NCBI GenBank assembly: GCA_027858775.1 | Contig: JAQICA010000106.1 | Location: forward strand, 1 to 35,848 | Direction: 5' to 3' | DNA from: Salinivirgaceae bacterium | Lineage (GTDB): Bacteria; Bacteroidota; Bacteroidia; Bacteroidales; Salinivirgaceae | DNA: 35,848 nucleotides | Shown here: positions 26,494 to 34,376 of the stretch, in pieces | Layout: each line of letters opens with the position of its first letter | How positions within the stretch are numbered: position 1 is the first letter of the stretch | Notes under the pieces: model-generated | What the model saw: only the letters and a program-made list of their open reading frames with translations | What the model was told of the DNA's origin: nothing | Database searches by the model: none | Position numbers and translations under genes: made by a program

Positions 26494-27019
26494 CGTAACT
26501 CCCTCCTATTTTAGTTTTTAATTGCCCTTTAATTCGGTGAATTTTCACCTTTACATTAGGCTCAGTTATTCCAATAACGTCTGCAATTTCCTTATTAGAA
26601 AGACCTTCGAGCGTTAAAGACAATAGTGCTTTATCGATTACAGACAACTGATTCAACTCGTTTTGCAACAGCGTGTATTTTTCTTCCTTTTCAAGTTTAG
26701 CATGCAACTCCTCATCGTCAATAATACTACCTAAATTTTCGGTATCGGAATCCACCATCAACTTCATTTCCCGAAAGGCTTTGCCGGTAAAGCTCAGCGA
26801 AGTATTAACAGCAATTCGGTAAATCCAGGTACTTAAAGCGGCCTCGCCGCGAAAATTATCCAGACTTTTCCAAACATTAATCAAAACTTCCTGATACATA
26901 TCCTTTTGAGCCTCTTTATCGGGATTATAATACCTGCAAATGCGGCGTATACGCTCATCATTTTCAGTTACAATCTGATTAAACTTCTCTTCTTTTCTCA
27001 CGTTTATATCGGTTTTCAT
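26480..27019 (-). CDS. ECF-type RNA polymerase sigma-70 factor
   Basis: 179 residues with the two ECF domains. Region 2 (about 15-85) includes ICRYYNPDKEAQKDMYQEVL and LSTWIYRIAVNTSL, the core-binding and -10-recognition helices. Region 4 (about 120-172) includes LSLTLEGLSNKEIADVIGI followed by TEPNVKVKIHRIKGQLK, the helix-turn-helix for the -35 element. Region 3 is absent as expected. It directs transcription of a small regulon after release from an anti-sigma. It overlaps the membrane-protein gene by 14 bp. Upstream (27020-27352) is a 20-bp perfect palindrome and a TTGAAAG/TGTAAC pair that might be an autoregulatory ECF promoter, though this last point is weak. Confidence 0.95.
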   Translation of the reverse strand: MKTDINVRKEEKFNQIVTENDERIRRICRYYNPDKEAQKDMYQEVLINVWKSLDNFRGEAALSTWIYRIAVNTSLSFTGKAFREMKLMVDSDTENLGSIIDDEELHAKLEKEEKYTLLQNELNQLSVIDKALLSLTLEGLSNKEIADVIGITEPNVKVKIHRIKGQLKTKIGGSYDEKQ

Positions 27020-27093
27020 TGTCTATTTAGTAAGGGTTTCTTCCAAAAGTTACATTTTCTTTCAACTTTTTTTTTCATTTTCCATTTTGCGAA

Positions 27094-27113
27094 TAATATT
27101 GCCGGCAATATTA
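27094..27113. promoter_or_regulatory. 20-bp perfect palindrome between divergent ECF operon and cheY-like gene
   Basis: TAATATTGCCGGCAATATTA is its own reverse complement with no loop, so it suits a dimeric DNA-binding protein better than a hairpin. It lies 75 bp before the sigma-factor ATG and about 190 bp before the cheY-like promoter. The rest of 27020-27352 is AT-rich without a gene. Confidence 0.55.
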
Positions 27114-27302
27114 CAATTTATCACCTGTAAATAGTAAAAATTTCAAAAGTTATATGAAAGGTATTCACTTAACCCAGGTTCATCTGCACATTATTAAAAA
27201 AATGCCTTTTGTTTTTTATTTAACTAATGAGAGTGATTCAGCAAAAAAAAAATAACTAATACCCGGACAACTCCTCAGAAGAAATAAATATCCTAAAAAT
27301 AG

Positions 27303-27332
27303 TTGCAGCAGAGCGTTTTCTGTATATTTTTG
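27303..27332 (+). promoter_or_regulatory. Putative promoter for the CheY-like gene
   Basis: TTG (27303-27305) is separated by 19 bp from TATTTTTG (27325-27332), followed by T, matching the Bacteroidota -33/-7 pattern. It predicts a leader of only about 15 nt before ATG 27353. Confidence 0.55.
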
Positions 27333-27352
27333 TAAAAAAGACACGAAACATA

Positions 27353-27718
27353 ATGAGTAAAAAGATATTAGTAGTTGATGATTCGGATAGTATACGCGAA
27401 CTTGTTAGCGTAACGCTGCAAGACGAAGGCTATACGGTAGTAGCTGGCAAAGATGGCATTGACGCAAAAAAGCAACTGAACGGACAATCTATCGATTTGG
27501 TAATTACTGACCTACATATGCCCAACATGGATGGCATTGAATTAATAAAACACATTCGAGGCACAGAAGCATATAAAACAACGCCTATACTTCTTCTAAC
27601 CACCGAATCGCAAACCGTAAAGAAAAAACTAGCCAAAGAAGCCGGAGCCACAGGTTGGATTATAAAACCTTTTGTGCCCGATAAGCTAAAGGCAGCTATT
27701 CGAAAAGTGATGCGCTAG
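27353..27718 (+). CDS. Stand-alone CheY-like response regulator
   Basis: 121 residues, one receiver domain and nothing else. The acidic pair Asp9/Asp10 (VVDDSD), phospho-acceptor Asp53 (ITDLHMP), the Thr of LLLTTES and Lys105 in IIKPF are all in place, so it should be phosphorylated normally. Single-domain regulators act through protein contact (flagellar or gliding motor, or a phosphorelay intermediate) rather than DNA. No chemotaxis genes adjoin it. Two Hpt- or receiver-containing kinases are in the window, at its edges, and could in principle be partners. It has its own promoter and is convergent with the nucleotidyltransferase gene; the 79-bp gap has only weak A/T hairpins. Confidence 0.95.
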   Translation: MSKKILVVDDSDSIRELVSVTLQDEGYTVVAGKDGIDAKKQLNGQSIDLVITDLHMPNMDGIELIKHIRGTEAYKTTPILLLTTESQTVKKKLAKEAGATGWIIKPFVPDKLKAAIRKVMR

Positions 27719-27797
27719 AAGAAAATTTTTTAAGCCACTAGAGCCTTCTCTTTATTCAAAAAAAAAGAATAAAAACTTCTAATTTTTCTTTAAAAGC

Positions 27798-28532
27798 TTA
27801 CCAAGAGCGATTTTTGTCGATCGTTTTTTTGGCTTTTTCCAGACGCTTAACTGTCCCCAAATCGTACCACCCATTTGGCGAATGTTCGAACAGCTCCATT
27901 TTTTTGTGCACACAAAAATTCAAATAGAAAGGAATAAGTGGAAAAGGCGTTACTTCAGTATTTTCAAATACCCCTTTATTGACAATATGAACGCCACTAA
28001 AGGCAAAGGGTTCACCAGCGGATATATCACCTCGTGATTCACCTGTTTTACTATTTATCCAACCGACTAAAGCCCCGTTTTGAAAAACCAACTTTCTGGA
28101 AGTTTCCCGCTCGCTCACTGCAAATGTTACCTGGCTCCCACTCTGTAGGTGTTGATGTATCAATTTTTCGTATGAAAATGGAACCACTACATCTACATTG
28201 TGAACCAAAAGAACATGTTCTTCGTTTTGCAGCATCGAAACAGCTTTTGCTACACCACCGCCTGTGTCGAGTAATCCGTTGCGCTCATCGGAAATAGTAA
28301 TGGCGTAGCGCTTTTGGAGTTCCGATATAGCTGTGTACATTTGTTCAGGAAAATGATGCACATTTACAATAAATCGGCAGATACCAACTTTGGATAAACG
28401 TTCCAACACGTTTTCAAGCATTGTTTTTCCCTGCAAACAGACTAATGCTTTTGGACAATTATCCGTAAGTGGAGCCAAACGGGTTCCAAGGCCTGCCGCA
28501 GGTATAAAGGCAACTATTTCATCCTGATTCAT
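27798..28532 (-). CDS. Sugar-phosphate nucleotidyltransferase, MurU-like
   Basis: 244 residues of the NTP-transferase fold. The nucleotide-binding signature AAGLGTRLAPLTDNCPKAL is at the N-terminus, VHNVDVVVPF carries the metal-binding Asp, and GWYDLGTVKRLEKA closes the domain as in MurU, HddC and related enzymes. It probably joins a nucleoside monophosphate to a sugar-1-phosphate. Partnership with the adjacent AmgK-like kinase suggests UDP-MurNAc (or UDP-GlcNAc) salvage, but other sugars remain possible. I chose ATG 28532, which overlaps the kinase stop as ATGA; a GTG at 28538 is the longer alternative. It is second in a two-gene coupled operon. Confidence 0.88.
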   Translation of the reverse strand: MNQDEIVAFIPAAGLGTRLAPLTDNCPKALVCLQGKTMLENVLERLSKVGICRFIVNVHHFPEQMYTAISELQKRYAITISDERNGLLDTGGGVAKAVSMLQNEEHVLLVHNVDVVVPFSYEKLIHQHLQSGSQVTFAVSERETSRKLVFQNGALVGWINSKTGESRGDISAGEPFAFSGVHIVNKGVFENTEVTPFPLIPFYLNFCVHKKMELFEHSPNGWYDLGTVKRLEKAKKTIDKNRSW

Positions 28533-29962
28533 GGGCACAAATAAGTTTTATGCTGAGCCACATGGTTTACCTGAATTTCTAAATCGGGATATAGCCTCTT
28601 TAACTTCGCTGCGGCTTGTTCAGCGCAATACACGCTCCGGTGTTGGCCACCGGTACACCCGTAACTAACACTTAAATAAGAAAAACCCCGTTCCAAATAC
28701 CTATCGATATGCTTTTTAACAAGCACAAGCGTATCATCAATATAGTCAGCAACTTCGTCGTGCTTTTGCAAATATTCCTGCACGGTAGTATCCATACCTG
28801 TCAATTGTTTATATTGTTCTTCGCGCCCCGGATTGGGAAGTAACCGACAATCAAAGGCATAGCCCCCGCCATGTCCGGTATAATCGGAGGGCACTCCTCC
28901 ATTGATGTATGAAAAACTACTGACAACCAACCGAAACTTCGTACTCTTATTTACTTTATATTTATCGGCATCAGCCAGCAGGGCACGCAAGCAACGTCCC
29001 AGCTCAAGTACTCTGTGCAAGGCTTTTAAATGATCTAAAATCTCGCTCAAATTATTTAAGGCCGGTAAAATAGACGATAAAAAATGTGCTTTTCGCTGAT
29101 ACACACCTCGAAAACCATAAGCACCCAATACTTGCAATGTTCGTAACAGCGCTATGGGATAAAAATAATGGTCAAAATTATTATCTGTGTAATCAATGTG
29201 GCTAACTAATTCATCTTTGTAAAAATCCAATAGCAACTGCCTGTCCTCTTTTGTGAGTTTTGCCTTTGCCTGGAATAAAAGTGAAGCAACATCGTAGCCC
29301 AATGAGCCTTTTCGCCCTCCCTGGTAGTCTATAAACCATGGCTGACCATCTTTTATCATAATATTACGGCTCTGAAAGTCGCGATACATAAAAAAGCTGC
29401 GTCTATCATTCAAAACCAAATTGGTCAACGTCTCGAAATCGGCATGTAACTTACGCTCATTGAACGAAATACCCGAAGGTTTAAGAAAGTAATATTTAAA
29501 GTAATTCAGATCCCAGTCTATGCTTACCTGGTTAAACGACCGAACAGGGTAAAATAGATTTTGATTAAATTGATCAATACCTATAGACTGAACTTTTACG
29601 AGCATAGCCAGCGATTTTTTATACATTTCCAATAAATCGCCCGGCAACTCGTCAGTTTCTCGTTTAGTAACCATAGAATACAAATCCCGATCACCCAAAT
29701 CGCTCATCAGATAATACAATCGGTCGCTGCTAACAGCAAGCACCTCCGGTACATTTATTCCATTTTGTTTAAACACTTCCGAGATATGGAAAAAAGCTTC
29801 ATTTTCACTCAGATCGTCATTCACGCATCCAATAACCGATATGTCGCGATAGTGCAAACGATAATAATTACGATCCGATCCACCACGGTTAAGCGGATAT
29901 AATTTTTCTGGCGTTTCGCCAGTCAAATCTCTAAAAAGTCTGATAAAAGTTTCCGATTCCAT
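28529..29962 (-). CDS. Fusion: APH-type sugar kinase (AmgK-like) + RapZ C-terminal domain
   Basis: 477 residues in two parts. Residues 1-310 form an aminoglycoside-phosphotransferase/choline-kinase fold: N-lobe GGSDRNYYRL, catalytic loop YRDFQSRN (193-200, Asp195, Asn200), metal-binding Asp212 in IDYQGG, as in AmgK, which phosphorylates MurNAc/GlcNAc at C1. Residues about 343-470 match the C-terminal domain of the RNase adapter RapZ: VVSSFSYINGGVPSD, DCRLLPNPGR, and the hallmark YGCTGGQHRSV (434-444). RapZ's P-loop N-terminal domain is absent. In E. coli the RapZ C-terminal domain binds glucosamine-6-phosphate and GlmZ/GlmY RNAs. Here it is physically joined to a probable amino-sugar kinase and overlaps a MurU-like gene, so a metabolite-sensing role in cell-wall sugar salvage is a strong inference. 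Confidence 0.88.
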   Translation of the reverse strand: MESETFIRLFRDLTGETPEKLYPLNRGGSDRNYYRLHYRDISVIGCVNDDLSENEAFFHISEVFKQNGINVPEVLAVSSDRLYYLMSDLGDRDLYSMVTKRETDELPGDLLEMYKKSLAMLVKVQSIGIDQFNQNLFYPVRSFNQVSIDWDLNYFKYYFLKPSGISFNERKLHADFETLTNLVLNDRRSFFMYRDFQSRNIMIKDGQPWFIDYQGGRKGSLGYDVASLLFQAKAKLTKEDRQLLLDFYKDELVSHIDYTDNNFDHYFYPIALLRTLQVLGAYGFRGVYQRKAHFLSSILPALNNLSEILDHLKALHRVLELGRCLRALLADADKYKVNKSTKFRLVVSSFSYINGGVPSDYTGHGGGYAFDCRLLPNPGREEQYKQLTGMDTTVQEYLQKHDEVADYIDDTLVLVKKHIDRYLERGFSYLSVSYGCTGGQHRSVYCAEQAAAKLKRLYPDLEIQVNHVAQHKTYLCP

Positions 29963-30385
29963 TTTCTGTTTAATAAATAACCTTATGGTCTGTTAATCAC
30001 TAATAAATTATGATATGATGGGCGGTTTTTATGACGATGTAAAAGTAGTCAACGTGTTTAAAAGTTCCATAGTATTTCGGTCTTTATTGTTCGTACTTAG
30101 TGTATCTGAGAAAACATATCATTGTTTAGTAGTGTGAACAAGCCTCGCTTCCACCATAACTTAACCGTCAGCGAAGGTAGATGGCGGAGCAAGCATGCCC
30201 TCCGGAATTGGGAACGTCTTCATTTTGAAAATCAAGACGTCTGGCTTCTCAGAATTACTGGTTTAATAATAAGGTAGTTATTGGAGTTTTCTCAGGCGCA
30301 CTAATCACCAAAAAGAAATAGATTAAGGAATTTTTCCATTGCATAATTTGCGAAAAACAAGTTTATTTGTCATCAAAAAAATACC
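29963..30385. other. Intergenic region between the divergent kinase-RapZ and prolyl-tRNA editing genes
   Basis: About 420 bp with no gene. It holds the element at 30106-30295 and, close to the plus-strand start, ATAATTTGC (30340-30348), a near match to a -7 element. No convincing promoter was found for the minus-strand kinase operon. Confidence 0.5.
30106..30295 (-). repeat. Diverged copy of the structured repeat within a 190-bp element with 10-bp inverted ends
   Basis: CTGAGAAAAC (30106-30115) is inverted as GTTTTCTCAG (30286-30295). Inside are an imperfect stem (30149-30157 region CCACCAT with 30181-30189) and a near-perfect inverted repeat ACGTCTT...AAGACGT (30214-30240) with ATTTT/AAAAT in its centre. 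The stretch 30227-30264 matches the reverse complement of copy A bases 11726-11763 at 30 of 38 positions, including GAAAATCAAG, CGTC, TTCTC and ACTG, so it seems related to the other repeats in inverted orientation. Confidence 0.55.
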
Positions 30386-30880
30386 ATGATTGGACAAAGT
30401 GAACTTTACGCCAAGCTGGAAGAGCTTCAAATACAATTCGATTATTACGAACATCCTCCGCTACATACTATTGAAGAAGCGATTGAACATAAATGGTGGA
30501 TGGATGCAACATTTTGTAAAAACCTATTTTTTAGAAACCACAAAGGGAAAAAGCACTATTTAGTAATTTTGCATCATGCTTATCAGTTAGACATACACGA
30601 TCTGGAAAAACGCCTAAAGCAAGGTAAACTATCGTTTGCCTCCGAATGGCGTATGGAAAAATATCTGGGACTCAAACCCGGCTCGGTTACTCCTTTCGGA
30701 TTAATAAACGATACGGAAAACCATGTTCATATTTTCCTGGACGAAAACCTTAAAAAGGCCGGGAAACTTAGTTTTCATCCGTGCGACAATCGGGCTACTC
30801 TAAATATTAAACAATCCGACTTTATAAAATTTATGAATGACACAGGAAATTCGTACGAGTTTTTAACGCTTTACGAATAA
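30386..30880 (+). CDS. Prolyl-tRNA deacylase, YbaK/ProX family (ProXp-ala/PrdX-like)
   Basis: 164 residues, a stand-alone YbaK/EbsC editing domain. It has FDYYEHPPLHTIEEA at the N-terminus, the conserved Lys in CKNLFFRNHKGKKHYLVIL, the LKPGSVTPFGLIND loop that lines the pocket, and a C-terminal FHPCDNRATL block. These match ProXp-ala/PrdX proteins, which hydrolyse Ala-tRNA-Pro made in error by prolyl-tRNA synthetase, a trans-editing step in the cytoplasm. It is divergent from the kinase-RapZ gene and its 3' end overlaps the convergent HIT gene by 10 bp. Confidence 0.93.
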   Translation: MIGQSELYAKLEELQIQFDYYEHPPLHTIEEAIEHKWWMDATFCKNLFFRNHKGKKHYLVILHHAYQLDIHDLEKRLKQGKLSFASEWRMEKYLGLKPGSVTPFGLINDTENHVHIFLDENLKKAGKLSFHPCDNRATLNIKQSDFIKFMNDTGNSYEFLTLYE

Positions 30881-31356
30881 ATTTTGTTAGCTATTGAGTT
30901 TAAACGTTGTGAAATAATTATCAACTCAGAATGAGTATATTGCGGACGGTCATTACTATCAATAAAGTTCTGCTCAGCAACTTTTAGCTTTGGATACCAA
31001 TCGCCTGGCTCAGGCAAGTCATTTGCCTTGCGGGGAATAATATGAACGTGTAAATGCTCGACGGTTTGCCCGGCCGCAACACCGTCTTGAAGCGTCCAAT
31101 TGAAACCAGATGCGGGGAAAGCAGCTTGCAAAATTGCATTTACTCTTTTACAGAAATGCAGCATCCCACTCAATTCGTCGTCGGTAAGCTCTTCGAAACT
31201 GGAAACATGTCGGCGAGGCACTACCAGTGAATGTCCCGGTAATATAGGTGCACGATTATAAATGGAAAAAAATAGCTCATTGCGAAAAAAAATATACGGA
31301 TCGTCTTGGCTAAAACAAAATGGACAGTTAGTCTCACTCTTCATCACATTCTTCAT
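30871..31356 (-). CDS. HIT-family nucleotide hydrolase/transferase
   Basis: 161 residues. The histidine triad is intact: HLHVH in VEHLHVHIIPR (His101, 103, 105), with the upstream strand ILPGHSLVVPRRHV and QDGVAAGQTV as in Fhit/HinT-like proteins. A CPFC pair (Cys11, Cys14) near the N-terminus suggests half of a zinc site. HIT proteins cleave dinucleoside polyphosphates or nucleoside phosphoramidates. The substrate cannot be set; the length and the C-terminal helical tail resemble the Ap4A-hydrolase/Fhit side. An ATG at 31344 (MKSETNCPFC) is an equally good start. It converges on and overlaps the prolyl-tRNA deacylase gene by 10 bp. Confidence 0.92.
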   Translation of the reverse strand: MKNVMKSETNCPFCFSQDDPYIFFRNELFFSIYNRAPILPGHSLVVPRRHVSSFEELTDDELSGMLHFCKRVNAILQAAFPASGFNWTLQDGVAAGQTVEHLHVHIIPRKANDLPEPGDWYPKLKVAEQNFIDSNDRPQYTHSELIIISQRLNSIANKIYS

Positions 31357-31548
31357 TACAAATTCATTTTCAGACTACTAACTCAAACAGTTTTCTTACA
31401 CTGACTATTTTGTCGGTCAATAAACTCCATTTCCTGCGTTACTCTTACTCAAAATCGGATCATTTACACCAGTAAACTCAACGGTATTGTGTTTCGAAAG
31501 CCTTGAAAATGAAGTTTATTCACTGGACACTCCGACTTTATGGAGAGG

Positions 31549-34209
31549 CTAATTAGAATTTTCAATGTATTTATCAATCATGGTCAAAAGTTTTTTCATT
31601 TTAATGGGTTTAGCAATAAAATCGCTACAACCGGCATCCAGTGATTTTACCACATCGTTGTAATTAGCATAAGCTGTTTGAGCTATAATGGGCAAATCGG
31701 GGAAAACCGTCCGAATGCGTCTGGTAGCTTCGTACCCATCAATTTTAGGCAATTGAATATCCATTAAAATTAGATCGAGATGCTCTTCATTGGCAATTTC
31801 AACTGCTTCAAGACCATCGTGAGCCCTGAAAATCCGGAAATTTCTTTTTTTCAACATTTCCTTCAACAGATGATAGTTGGTATCTTCATCTTCAACAACT
31901 AATACATTACTGATGGATTCTTCTTTTTCTTCCACAATATGATTTAAGCCGTGATTTCCTTTCCAATTATGAGGCAAAGTAAAATAAAATCGGGTTCCGC
32001 TACCTACTTCCGACTCCACCCAAATTTCGCCGCCCATAAGCTCTACCAACTGTTTCGATATAGCCAATCCAAGACCCGAACCCTGAAACTTGCGACTAGT
32101 ATGTTCTTCAACCTGCCGGAACCTATCAAAAATATAAGAAAGTTTTTCCAAACTCATTCCAATTCCGGTATCCTCAACATAGAACTTTACAAAGTCTTTG
32201 TTTTGCACAGTAATACCAAATTTTATGCTGCCCTCATTGGTAAACTTAATGCTATTGCTAATCAAATTGGTCAAAATTTGCTTCAATCGCATGGGATCGG
32301 CAAGTATGCGTAGATTCTGGTTTACAGCTTCGTAGCTGAGTTTAATATTTGTTTTATCCGATTTCTTTATAATCTCTTGCTCTACAGCACAAAGCTCTTT
32401 AAACAAATCTCCAATTTTCACCTCTACCTTTTTCACATTCAACTCGCCTGCCTCAATTTTTGATATGTCGATAATATCATCAATTAACTTAAGCAAATGC
32501 ATTGAATTAGAATTAATGAGCTCAACATATTCCGCTTTGGTTTTTGCATCGACTTGTTCCTGGTTTAGCAAGTCGGTAAAACCAATAATTGCATTCATGG
32601 GGGTACGAATTTCATGGCTCATATTGGCCAGAAAAGCACTTTTCAATCGGTCGGCCTCAATGGCGCGCTCCTTGGCTTGGGTAAGTGCAAACTCTGCCTC
32701 CTTACGTTTTGTAATATTGCGGGTTAGGCCGTTTACACCAATAAAGTCATCGTTTTCATCGAATAGTGGACGTATAATAACTTCAACCCATACAGTTTCA
32801 TTACTTTTAGTAATTTGCTTTGTCTCAAACGAATGCGATTGCTTTAATTGCGAAATACTTCCCGTTTTAATGGTTTGGGAAATATACTGCAATACCGTTT
32901 CAAGCTCATCCGCTCCCAGCTCATCGTAAACTTGCCTAGAATCTAACTCACGATACTCTTCAACACTATACCCTGTTAACTTTTCAACACTGGATGAAAC
33001 ATAGGTCATTTTGAAATTATGATCGAGCAGCCATACGGTATCAGTTAAATCATTCAACATCAGCGTATCGCGCATATTCAACAATTCTAGTTTTTCTTGC
33101 AACCGATGAAGTTCCGATACATCTTTCCCAATTAAGAATGCCCGATCCATTTCTCCTTCCACAAAAGTGGCCGGAATAAACAAGCAATTCAAATGAATCT
33201 CTTTCTCATTTATGGTAAGTTTGAGATCGAGACTAGTATTTTCATGACTGGAAAATACCTGAATTAATCCATTACGAATTTTATTATAATTCTCGTCAGA
33301 AAGGCCAAAACCGGCTAACGAGTTATCTTTATATTCTAACGGTAATCGTCCAAGCAACTCTGCGCCTTTTGGGTTAATATACCGACATATTAACTCGCGG
33401 TTAAAGAGAGAGACCACACCGTGCAAGTTGTCAGCCAAAGCATAAAATTCTTTCTCTCGTTGCTCTACAAAGGTTTCAGCCTTTTTCTTTTGGGTTACAT
33501 CTTGCACTACTACATATTGAATATTTACCTGAGGTGTAGAATATTGCGAATATGTATTATGGATAAATTTCCGTTCACTATTTTTTGTTACAATCCAAAA
33601 ATCGAGCTCATGTTTTTCATGAGGTTTCTGCTGTATTAATGCTAACTGTTCCTGCACTCGCTTTTTTTCCTCCGGAGCTGGCAGACGGCCTACACTATCT
33701 GCCAGCGATGCTATTTCTGATGCATTATACCCTGTTATATCTTCTATGGCTTTATTAGTATAAACAATGTTATTATTTTCAACAATAACTAATCCTTCGT
33801 GAAGATGTGCAGCCATTGTATAAAAACGATCTTGTGACTGTTGCTCGCTATTGGTTAGCGAATAATTGGATAAGCATAAAAGTTCAATGAATCGATCCGT
33901 TCCCACAACCTGAACAAAAGATACAACTGAAAAATTAAGTACCCCTTGATGTGCTGTATAAAAAGCTATTTTAAATGGTTCTGGCGGAGGTGTCAATTGT
34001 TTATGCAATGTTTGCAATTCACTATATTGGTTCACATTGGCAATTTCGGAAAACAACATACCGATAAGCTCATTATGTTTGTACTGCAGCACATTTGCTG
34101 CCCTGACATTTACATATTCAATACTTCCGGCATTTCCACTTTCGTCTAATTTATAAACAATAACAGGCTCGCTGAGGTGTGGGAAATAGTTCTTTGGAAT
34201 ATAGGTCAT
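31549..34209 (-). CDS. Hybrid sensor histidine kinase (multiple PAS, HisKA, HATPase, REC), soluble
   Basis: 886 residues with no membrane helix, so it is probably a cytoplasmic sensor. Four PAS-like modules fill about 1-500 (for example ENNNIVYTNKAIEDITGY, VSLFNRELICRYINPKGAEL and FKMTYVSSSVEKLTGYSV). HisKA follows with phospho-acceptor His532 in ANMSHEIRTP. The ATPase has LTNLISNSIKFT, DTGIGM and GSGLGLAI. A C-terminal receiver has VVEDED, Asp817 in LILMDIQLP, QTA and IAKPI. It has no Hpt domain, so phosphate must go to a separate Hpt or the receiver is a sink. A weak promoter match lies upstream (34230-34260). It is monocistronic. The ligand of the PAS domains is unknown. Confidence 0.95.
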   Translation of the reverse strand: MTYIPKNYFPHLSEPVIVYKLDESGNAGSIEYVNVRAANVLQYKHNELIGMLFSEIANVNQYSELQTLHKQLTPPPEPFKIAFYTAHQGVLNFSVVSFVQVVGTDRFIELLCLSNYSLTNSEQQSQDRFYTMAAHLHEGLVIVENNNIVYTNKAIEDITGYNASEIASLADSVGRLPAPEEKKRVQEQLALIQQKPHEKHELDFWIVTKNSERKFIHNTYSQYSTPQVNIQYVVVQDVTQKKKAETFVEQREKEFYALADNLHGVVSLFNRELICRYINPKGAELLGRLPLEYKDNSLAGFGLSDENYNKIRNGLIQVFSSHENTSLDLKLTINEKEIHLNCLFIPATFVEGEMDRAFLIGKDVSELHRLQEKLELLNMRDTLMLNDLTDTVWLLDHNFKMTYVSSSVEKLTGYSVEEYRELDSRQVYDELGADELETVLQYISQTIKTGSISQLKQSHSFETKQITKSNETVWVEVIIRPLFDENDDFIGVNGLTRNITKRKEAEFALTQAKERAIEADRLKSAFLANMSHEIRTPMNAIIGFTDLLNQEQVDAKTKAEYVELINSNSMHLLKLIDDIIDISKIEAGELNVKKVEVKIGDLFKELCAVEQEIIKKSDKTNIKLSYEAVNQNLRILADPMRLKQILTNLISNSIKFTNEGSIKFGITVQNKDFVKFYVEDTGIGMSLEKLSYIFDRFRQVEEHTSRKFQGSGLGLAISKQLVELMGGEIWVESEVGSGTRFYFTLPHNWKGNHGLNHIVEEKEESISNVLVVEDEDTNYHLLKEMLKKRNFRIFRAHDGLEAVEIANEEHLDLILMDIQLPKIDGYEATRRIRTVFPDLPIIAQTAYANYNDVVKSLDAGCSDFIAKPIKMKKLLTMIDKYIENSN

Positions 34210-34229
34210 CGTTTATCACATTTTACTAC

Positions 34230-34260
34230 GAAAGGTATTGCTTTTATTACGAAAATCAAA
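34230..34260 (-). promoter_or_regulatory. Weak promoter match for the hybrid kinase gene
   Basis: Minus-strand TTTG (34257-34260) is followed after 19 bp by TACCTTTC (34230-34237), one mismatch from TAnnTTTG, 21 bp before the ATG at 34209. Confidence 0.35.
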
Positions 34261-34376
34261 ATAATTCACAACATAGGAAGCCATTTTAACAATGCTTTGG
34301 ATTTACTCCTCAAGCAATAGCTTAATTTATTTGTCGGAAACGCCTCATACCCATATTATTCATGAGATACGTGCTC

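Noticed and set aside
28533-28538. GTG 28538 as start of the nucleotidyltransferase
   Set aside because: ATG 28532 gives the tight ATGA overlap with the upstream stop and leaves the full NTP-binding motif intact.
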